Part shown: positions 1 through 5,301 of the stretch, piece after piece
Layout: each line of letters opens with the position of its first letter
Position numbering within the stretch: the first letter of the stretch is position 1
Source of the DNA: Bacteroidetes bacterium CG2_30_32_10
GTDB lineage: Bacteria > Bacteroidota > Bacteroidia > Bacteroidales > CG2-30-32-10
Direction of reading: 5' to 3'
Assembly: GCA_001872995.1 (NCBI GenBank)
Contig: MNXO01000023.1
Coordinates: 1 to 11,839 of the forward strand
Length of the DNA: 11,839 nucleotides
The notes under the pieces: generated by a model
What the model saw: the letters and a program-made list of their open reading frames with translations, nothing else
Databases searched by the model: none
What the model was told of the DNA's origin: nothing
Position numbers and translations under genes: made by a program

Positions 1-183
1 GTCGTCCCAACTAACAAAACCATTTTTTAAAGAAGGTGCAAAAGCAATGTATGTGAGAATAATCGCAAGACCAATAAAAAGGAAATAAATCCATTTGCTA
101 ACAGGAGGTTTAACTTGTTTTGCTAAAGGTTTTTGGTTTTTAACCTTGATAGATTTACTGTTTTTATTGGCTATTTTTGCCAT
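1..183 (-). CDS. N-terminus of a membrane TPR/glycosyltransferase-like protein (partial, runs off the left edge)
   Basis: Only the first 61 codons are in the window; the start is the ATG at 183-181. The translation opens with a basic, Lys/Asn-rich cytoplasmic tail (residues 1-30). One hydrophobic segment follows (about 31-50, WIYFLFIGLAIILTYIAFA), then the sequence SLKNGFVSWDD. A first membrane helix followed by an NGFVxWDD motif is typical of large GT-C-type membrane proteins with C-terminal TPR repeats (TMTC/O-GlcNAc-transferase-like families of bacteria). In those proteins the Asp pair lies in the first extracytoplasmic loop, near the active site. The family call is inference from this short piece. 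A good -7 box lies about 45 nt upstream of the start. The gene is divergent from ruvX and is unlikely to be functionally tied to it. Confidence 0.6.
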   Translation of the reverse strand, partial: MAKIANKNSKSIKVKNQKPLAKQVKPPVSKWIYFLFIGLAIILTYIAFAPSLKNGFVSWDD

Positions 184-226
184 ATTTAACTCAATGTTTT
201 ATCAAAAAAGAGGTCAATTTAAAATG

Positions 227-234
227 CAAAGTTA
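227..234 (-). promoter_or_regulatory. Bacteroidota -7 box (TAACTTTG) for the leftmost gene
   Basis: Read on the minus strand this is TAACTTTG, an exact match to the Bacteroidota TAnnTTTG -7 element. It lies about 43 nt upstream of the ATG at 183, so transcription would begin near 220. I see no TTTG/TTG at the usual 17-23 nt spacing upstream, so the -33 half is missing or weak. Confidence 0.45.
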
Positions 235-275
235 GACAATATTAAAAAGTTTTATCATATTTTACAAACTTTGGT

Positions 276-283
276 TAATTTTG
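276..283 (+). promoter_or_regulatory. Bacteroidota -7 box (TAATTTTG) for ruvX-def-lipoprotein
   Basis: TAATTTTG is an exact match to TAnnTTTG and lies 22 nt before the ruvX start codon. It predicts a leader of roughly 15 nt. The best upstream partner is only a TTTA at 251-254, spacing 21. Together with the minus-strand box at 227-234 it makes 184-305 a divergent promoter region. Confidence 0.45.
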
Positions 284-305
284 TCGTCAAATTGAAAAAC
301 AAATA

Positions 306-719
306 ATGGGCAGAATTTTAGCAATTGATTTTGGCACAAAACGGATTGGCATTGCTGTAACCGATGAAAGCAAAATTATTGCTAATGCTTTAACTACAAT
401 TGCTAACAAAGATGCGATTCCTTTCTTAAAAGAATATCTTTCAAAGGAAGTTGTAGAATGCTTTGTAATTGGAGAGCCAAAGCAAATGAATAATCAAGAA
501 TCCGAATCTGCAAAATTTGTGGAGGTGTTTATTAAATTATTAATTAAAAATTTTCCAAACGTACCCATAGAGCGGATAGACGAAAGATATACTTCTAAAA
601 TGGCTTTTCAAACAATGATTGATTCGGGAATAAACAAAAAACACAGGCAGGATAAATCGTTGATAGATAAAATTAGTGCAACCATTATTCTTCAATCATA
701 TATGGAAAAGAAAGTTTAA
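306..719 (+). CDS. ruvX: RuvX/YqgF family putative Holliday-junction resolvase / rRNA-processing nuclease
   Basis: A 137-residue protein, the usual length for the RuvX/YqgF family, which has an RNase H-like fold. The first strand carries the family signature AIDFGTKRIGIAVTD (residues 6-20) with the catalytic Asp8. VIGEP follows at 54-58, then IDERYTS (91-97) with an active-site Glu93, and DKSLIDKISA (116-125) with the C-terminal Asp121. All three acidic metal ligands are therefore present. Family members are implicated in Holliday-junction resolution and in maturation of the 16S rRNA 5' end; which role dominates here cannot be told from sequence. It is the first gene of an operon, with a 17-nt gap to def, so a resolvase/rRNA-maturation factor is co-expressed with a ribosome-associated enzyme. 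No Shine-Dalgarno sequence is present. Confidence 0.93.
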   Translation: MGRILAIDFGTKRIGIAVTDESKIIANALTTIANKDAIPFLKEYLSKEVVECFVIGEPKQMNNQESESAKFVEVFIKLLIKNFPNVPIERIDERYTSKMAFQTMIDSGINKKHRQDKSLIDKISATIILQSYMEKKV

Positions 720-736
720 TAAAAACAAGATTAGAA

Positions 737-1306
737 ATGATATTGCCAATTGTATCTTATGGTAATGCAGTATTAAAAACTGTAGCAAAAGAAATTGATA
801 AAGATTATCCAAATTTATCAGAACTTATCGACAATATGTTTGAAACAATGTACACTGCTTCTGGAGTAGGACTAGCTGCTCCGCAAGTAGGCATATCTAT
901 CAGGCTTTTCATTGTTGATGCCTCTGATTTCAAAAAAGAATATCCAGATTCTGAAGATTTTAAAAAGGTTTTTATAAATCCCAAAATCATTGAAGAATCG
1001 GGAGAAGCTTGGTTGTTTAATGAAGGCTGTTTGAGTTTTCCTACACTACGCGAAGATGTGAAACGAAAACCTAATATTAAGATTGAATATTATGATGAAT
1101 CATTTGCCTTTCATTCTGAAGAATTTAGTGGAATGAATGCACGAATTATTCAACACGAATACGATCATGTGAATGGAATAGTCTTTGTTGATAGATTAAG
1201 CCAGCTCAAGAAACAACTTATCAAACGGAAATTGAACAATATCGCTAATGGCGATGTTGAAATACATTATAAAATGAAATTTGCCAATAAAAAGAAAAAA
1301 CAATAA
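737..1306 (+). CDS. def: Peptide deformylase
   Basis: Removes the formyl group from the initiator methionine of nascent proteins at the ribosome exit, using a bound metal ion. All three deformylase motifs are intact: GVGLAAPQVG (residues 43-52, Gln50), EGCLSFP (96-102, metal ligand Cys98) and HEYDH (140-144, ligands His140 and His144, catalytic Glu141). The 189-residue length is normal for Bacteroidota enzymes. These carry a slightly longer loop between motifs I and II (here about residues 61-78) and a basic tail after the GDVEIHYKMKF segment. Start at 737: the protein begins MILPIV, the usual N-terminus that reaches over the active site. It is the second gene of the operon, 17 nt after ruvX and 18 nt before the lipoprotein. 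Confidence 0.96.
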   Translation: MILPIVSYGNAVLKTVAKEIDKDYPNLSELIDNMFETMYTASGVGLAAPQVGISIRLFIVDASDFKKEYPDSEDFKKVFINPKIIEESGEAWLFNEGCLSFPTLREDVKRKPNIKIEYYDESFAFHSEEFSGMNARIIQHEYDHVNGIVFVDRLSQLKKQLIKRKLNNIANGDVEIHYKMKFANKKKKQ

Positions 1307-1324
1307 CCTAAAATAAACAATATT

Positions 1325-1870
1325 ATGAAACATTTACAAAAATTAATGCTAGTAGTTATCAGTATTACTATGCTTTTCGCATGTGGAAAATCGAAAGAAA
1401 AAACTACTGCTAAAATTCAAGATTTAGAAAAGCAACTTTATGCAACCAATGTAGGTCCAATTGATTCTACCAAAGCCAATGAGATGATATCCTTGTATCT
1501 TGAGTTTGAAAAGAATTTTTCTAACGATACGGCTGCTGCTGAATATTTATATAGAGCTGCAAGTTTGTCGATGAATACTGGCAAACCTCTTAAATCAGTG
1601 GAGTATCTTAACAATATTATTACCAAATATCCAACTTATAAAAAAATTGCAAGCTGCTATTTTTTAAAGGGTTTTGTTTATGATTACCATTTAAAAGACA
1701 TTACTAATGCCCGCAAGGCATACCAAGAATTTTTAACCAAATATCCTAAAGATGATTTGGCTGATGATGCTCAAATTTCTCTTAATAATCTTGGTAAAAG
1801 CGATGAACAAATTATTAAAGAATTTGAAGAAAAACAACATCAAGATTCATTGCTAATGAATAAGAAGTAA
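1325..1870 (+). CDS. Outer-membrane-type TPR lipoprotein, function unknown
   Basis: A 181-residue secreted lipoprotein. Residues 1-19 form a signal peptide (basic MKHLQK, then a hydrophobic stretch) ending in the lipobox LFAC, so Cys20 should be lipidated and become the mature N-terminus. The body is helical with TPR-like repeats. The clearest are around residues 68-103 (ending ITKYP) and 110-141 (FLKGFVYDYHLKDITNARKA, then a second TKYP). The pattern resembles the tol-pal-associated YbgF/CpoB and BamD repeat modules. The tail (157-181) is charged and probably helical or coiled. No catalytic motif is visible. The C-terminal TPR pair suggests a periplasmic protein-protein scaffold. It is the last gene of the ruvX-def operon, followed by a strong terminator. 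A cell-envelope assembly role is inference only. Confidence 0.8.
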   Translation: MKHLQKLMLVVISITMLFACGKSKEKTTAKIQDLEKQLYATNVGPIDSTKANEMISLYLEFEKNFSNDTAAAEYLYRAASLSMNTGKPLKSVEYLNNIITKYPTYKKIASCYFLKGFVYDYHLKDITNARKAYQEFLTKYPKDDLADDAQISLNNLGKSDEQIIKEFEEKQHQDSLLMNKK

Positions 1871-1904
1871 AATTAGACTTATTTACGTTTTGAATATTAC
1901 CTAT

Positions 1905-1945
1905 CAGGAGCGATGTGCTTTTTAAAGCACATCGCTCCTGTTTTT
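1905..1945 (+). terminator. Rho-independent terminator of the ruvX-def-lipoprotein operon
   Basis: A perfect 17-bp inverted repeat (1905-1921 and 1924-1940, core GGAGCGATGTGC) is followed directly by TTTTT at 1941-1945. It lies 34 nt after the lipoprotein stop. The minus-strand glycosyltransferase stop codon (1947-1949) abuts the other side. There is no U-run on the minus strand, but such a long stem could still help stop or stabilise the converging transcript. Confidence 0.9.
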
Positions 1946-1946
1946 A

Positions 1947-4052
1947 CTACAAATGATTATAAGATTCAAATTTGATAAAAAAATCATCAACAAATATAGG
2001 TTTTGCTTGGTCGTTCCAAATAAATATTTTAAATATCGCATTGTTGACAGCGTTTTTGGGAAGATTGAAACGGTTATTGTAAATGATTTTTCCCCATTGA
2101 CCAAATGTTTTAATATCCTTAGTTATATCTTTGCCAAGCCATTGAAGCGATTTGCCGTCTATTGTTTCTAGTGATACTACAATTTTAGCATCTATCTTTT
2201 CTGATAGGAAAGCACTACAAGAAACAGAAACTTCAACCCAAAAAGTAGAGTCATTTGCCAATTCTTTAAGCGGTTTAACAAGTGTAACTGAATAACCGCC
2301 TCCATTAATAAGATTTGAACGTTTGCCTGACTGGGCTTTATCATTAACCAAAGATAAAGGATTTATATTCCACCCTTTTAGGCTATCAACTTCCATATCG
2401 TAGTTTACATTAACTTCTTTTTCTTTTATTAAAAGCACTTTTCTATCTATTACCTTATATAATTTCATATTTTGTGTACTATCTTCAAGTGCATATTTTT
2501 GTTTCTCAAACTCACGAATGAATAAGGGCACGCTATCTTTTTTAATGCTTGTTACATAAGTAGTATAATCGTTTATAAGCACATAAATACTTTCATCACC
2601 ATTTAATTGCATATTCTTAATATCATAATAACTGATAAAACGAGTGTTTAAGGTATCGTATTGCATATAATAATCGGAAATCCTTTTTAACACCAAATCG
2701 GTAAAAACTATATTCTTACTTTGGCTTTTAAAAAAATGTTTTTTTACCATTGGATTAATATCCCTGAAACACATTGCACTTTCTTCGAACATCCTTGTAA
2801 TTGGCAATATCAAAAGTGAAGCAATAAAAAGGAAAAGTAAAGATTTTTGTAAGCCCTTTCCTACCTCAGTTTTAACAAAAGTACGAATCAAACAGATTAT
2901 TGTAAAAGGAATAAAGAAGTATATTGCTGTAAAAAATCCTTGAAAAATGGCAATAAAAGTCATTATAAATGCCAAAAGTGGAATTGAATAGCGTCCTTCG
3001 CGATTAATAAAATATTTTTCAACGTAAGGAGCAAATGCAACAGCCATTAAAGGAATTACATACAAATAATGCCTTACATCCACACACATTGGCACATAAG
3101 CTTTAAAATTGATAGTCATAAAATTTGCTGCTACAAGGGTAACCATAGCAACTACTACCAGAAAAGAATTTTCATCCTTCATTTTCAAAAAGTCTCTGAA
3201 ATTTTTTACGCTAATTGCTGGAATTAGGAATACAATCCCAAGGAGCATTACTTGACCAATCATTTCAAACCAATATTTAAACGTAATGCGAGACAAGACT
3301 TCGCCTATAGGGAGCAAATCATAGCTGCAAGGATTGACGTAACTATTGATAGCAATGGCATCAAATCGCATCCAAATATTTCCTGTTTTTATTTTTATTA
3401 TAATAAAATAAAACAACAACATTGCACCTCCTATGAGGATGGAATAAATCCAAAATTTAAAATTTCTTTTCTGAATAAAATCATATATTGCAACAAATAG
3501 AAGCACAGGAGCAATAAGCAAGACAGTCTCTTTGGTGAGAAATCCCATCAGCAAAAACCCAGAAAAAAAGAATGCATGTAGGAAAGTAAATTTCTGAACA
3601 TAATCAAAACGATAGCTCCAATAACTAGCTATTGCTCCAAAAACCGCTAAGGCAATATATAAATCGGGCATTATTTTGTCAGAATAAAACAAAGACCATT
3701 GGTTGAGTGCAAATAATGACATAGCAATAACGGAAATCCAAACAGATTTTTTTCTAGTCATCCAAAAAACAAGAAATAGCGTTAAAATAGAAACCAACAA
3801 AGATGGAATAGCTGATGCAAAATCACCCATACCAAACAAATAGTATGAAATGCCTGTTAATCCAACAATAGACCAACGATAGGAAAAATGATTATTTGAA
3901 AGATGAAAGTTGCCGTCAGCCCATTGTTTGGCGAGTTGGGCATACTCCATGTCATCGTAACCATAATGTCCAAGATATCCGAAAAAATGATGAACAAAGA
4001 GGAAAACCACTAAAAACAGGAAAAATAGTATTTTGAATTGCTTGCTATTCAT
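1947..4052 (-). CDS. GT39/ArnT-like membrane glycosyltransferase with C-terminal beta-rich domain
   Basis: A 701-residue integral membrane protein of the GT-C fold. After a first helix (about 8-25), the first extracytoplasmic loop carries YDDMEYAQLAKQW (residues 32-44). The acidic pair Asp33-Asp34 matches the catalytic first-loop position in PMT/ArnT-type enzymes, which transfer sugars from polyprenyl-phosphate donors on the periplasmic side. A second acidic segment, SDKIMPD (124-130), fits the DxxPD-like motif of the same family. About ten more hydrophobic segments run to residue 420. From about 425 the protein is soluble, with an alpha/beta part (445-540) and a beta-rich module (about 545-698) resembling a jelly-roll/carbohydrate-binding domain. 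Its acceptor is unknown and no glycan-cluster genes flank it. It is a monocistronic unit with its own promoter and converges on the terminator at 1905-1945. Confidence 0.75.
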   Translation of the reverse strand: MNSKQFKILFFLFLVVFLFVHHFFGYLGHYGYDDMEYAQLAKQWADGNFHLSNNHFSYRWSIVGLTGISYYLFGMGDFASAIPSLLVSILTLFLVFWMTRKKSVWISVIAMSLFALNQWSLFYSDKIMPDLYIALAVFGAIASYWSYRFDYVQKFTFLHAFFFSGFLLMGFLTKETVLLIAPVLLFVAIYDFIQKRNFKFWIYSILIGGAMLLFYFIIIKIKTGNIWMRFDAIAINSYVNPCSYDLLPIGEVLSRITFKYWFEMIGQVMLLGIVFLIPAISVKNFRDFLKMKDENSFLVVVAMVTLVAANFMTINFKAYVPMCVDVRHYLYVIPLMAVAFAPYVEKYFINREGRYSIPLLAFIMTFIAIFQGFFTAIYFFIPFTIICLIRTFVKTEVGKGLQKSLLFLFIASLLILPITRMFEESAMCFRDINPMVKKHFFKSQSKNIVFTDLVLKRISDYYMQYDTLNTRFISYYDIKNMQLNGDESIYVLINDYTTYVTSIKKDSVPLFIREFEKQKYALEDSTQNMKLYKVIDRKVLLIKEKEVNVNYDMEVDSLKGWNINPLSLVNDKAQSGKRSNLINGGGYSVTLVKPLKELANDSTFWVEVSVSCSAFLSEKIDAKIVVSLETIDGKSLQWLGKDITKDIKTFGQWGKIIYNNRFNLPKNAVNNAIFKIFIWNDQAKPIFVDDFFIKFESYNHL

Positions 4053-4075
4053 AATTTTGAGTTTATTATTTTTAG

Positions 4076-4107
4076 CAAAGCTAAAGGATGAAACTCAATT
4101 TTACAAA
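4076..4107 (-). promoter_or_regulatory. Bacteroidota promoter (TTTG-N20-TAGCTTTG) for the glycosyltransferase
   Basis: On the minus strand, TTTG (4107-4104) is followed after 20 nt by TAGCTTTG (4083-4076). Both the -33 and -7 elements match the Bacteroidota consensus at normal spacing. The predicted start of transcription is near 4070, about 18 nt before the ATG. The -7 box lies inside a small palindrome, TTTAGCAAAGCTAAA (4071-4085). Confidence 0.6.
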
Positions 4108-4147
4108 TTTTTTTGATAATACAATATCCTAATTGCTAAAAAATTGG

Positions 4148-4155
4148 TAGGTTTG
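4148..4155 (+). promoter_or_regulatory. Bacteroidota -7 box (TAGGTTTG) for the DHS-like gene
   Basis: TAGGTTTG matches TAnnTTTG exactly and lies 16 nt before the ATG at 4172, predicting a leader of only about 10 nt. No TTG is found 17-23 nt upstream. It is divergent from the glycosyltransferase promoter within the 119-bp gap. Confidence 0.4.
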
Positions 4156-4171
4156 TAAAAAATTTAATCTT

Positions 4172-5146
4172 ATGACAAAAGGACCTATCTCTCAATTTAT
4201 TGAACATCATTACAGACATTTTAATGCAGCCGCTTTAAAAGATGCAGCTATTGGATACGAAACCCATTTGCTTGAAGGTGGCAAAATGATGGTAACACTT
4301 GCGGGAGCAATGAGCACTGCAGAGCTTGGTATTTCTTTGGCAGAAATGATTCGCCAAGATAAAATTCATATTATCTCCTGTACTGGTGCGAATCTCGAAG
4401 AAGATTTGATGAATTTGGTTGCTCATTCTCATTATAAACGTGTGCCTAACTATCGCGACCTTACTCCTGAACAAGAGTGGCAATTACTCGAAAATAATTT
4501 AAATCGGGTTACCGACACTTGCATTCCCGAAGAAGAAGCTTTTAGACGCTTACAAAAACACATCTATGAAATATGGAAAGATGCCAATGACAAAGGGGAA
4601 CGATATTTTCCACATGAGTATATGTATAAAATGATTAAAAGTGGGGTTTTAAAGCAGTATTATGAAATTGACCCCAAAGATAGCTGGATGATTGCCGCCG
4701 CCGAAAAAAACTTACCCATCATTGTTGGGGGTTGGGAAGACAGTACCATGGGCAATATATTTGCAAGCTACATCATAAAAGGACAGCTTAAAGCCCAAAC
4801 AATGAAAACCGGTTTAGAATATATGGTTTGGCTTACAGAATGGTATCGTGGCAATAGCGGTGGAAAAGGAGTTGGCTTTTTTCAAATTGGCGGTGGTATG
4901 GCTGGTGATTTTCCAATTTGTGTTGTTCCTATGATGTATCAAGATTTAGAATGGCACGATGTTCCTTTTTGGAGCTATTTCTGCCAAATTTCCGATTCAA
5001 CTACTTCTTATGGTTCATATTCAGGGGCAGTTCCAAACGAAAAAATCACTTGGGGCAAACTCGATATTCATACCCCAAAATATATTGTAGAATCAGATGC
5101 AACCATTGTGGCTCCTTTGATTTTTGCTTGGGTGCTGGGTTGGTAA
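4172..5146 (+). CDS. Deoxyhypusine synthase family protein, probably a homospermidine-synthase-type polyamine enzyme
   Basis: A 324-residue member of the deoxyhypusine synthase (DHS) family, which moves the aminobutyl group of spermidine onto an acceptor amine through an NAD-dependent enzyme-lysine intermediate. Family blocks in order: TLAGAMSTAELG (42-53), SCTGANLEEDL (69-79, the TAGGxEEDL block), NLNRVTDTCIPEE (109-121), the DSWMIAAAEKNLPI segment (170-183), GGWEDSTMGN (186-195), FFQIGGGMAGDFPI (236-249) and ITWGKLD (292-298). Lys296 aligns with the catalytic lysine of human DHS (SWGK). Bacteria lack eIF5A. A DHS homologue named SpeY makes homospermidine in Anabaena, and homospermidine is a major polyamine in many Bacteroidota, so a small-molecule acceptor is the likely reading here (inference). 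No polyamine genes (speA, speB) adjoin it. The GGG is followed by MAGDFP rather than PKHH as in eIF5A-modifying enzymes. Confidence 0.85.
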   Translation: MTKGPISQFIEHHYRHFNAAALKDAAIGYETHLLEGGKMMVTLAGAMSTAELGISLAEMIRQDKIHIISCTGANLEEDLMNLVAHSHYKRVPNYRDLTPEQEWQLLENNLNRVTDTCIPEEEAFRRLQKHIYEIWKDANDKGERYFPHEYMYKMIKSGVLKQYYEIDPKDSWMIAAAEKNLPIIVGGWEDSTMGNIFASYIIKGQLKAQTMKTGLEYMVWLTEWYRGNSGGKGVGFFQIGGGMAGDFPICVVPMMYQDLEWHDVPFWSYFCQISDSTTSYGSYSGAVPNEKITWGKLDIHTPKYIVESDATIVAPLIFAWVLGW

Positions 5147-5232
5147 GAAAATAAAATATATTATAAGTATTTTTTTTATATTACTAATATTGTGAATTTT
5201 ATAATTCTTTTTATAAAAATAGTATCATAATA

Positions 5233-5262
5233 TTGTTTATTATTATCTTTTTACTAATTTTA
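5233..5262 (+). promoter_or_regulatory. Candidate promoter for the EF-G paralog (TTG-N19-TAATTTTA)
   Basis: TTG at 5233-5235 is followed after 19 nt by TAATTTTA (5255-5262), which matches the TAnnTTTG consensus at all fixed positions except the last. Transcription would start near 5269, giving a leader of about 33 nt. The rest of the 155-bp gap (5147-5301) is almost pure A/T. It holds a palindrome GAATT-N4-AATTC at 5194-5207 but no gene. Confidence 0.35.
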
Positions 5263-5301
5263 CCGCCCTTATATGAACAAATAATTATATAAAAACAGAT
5301 T

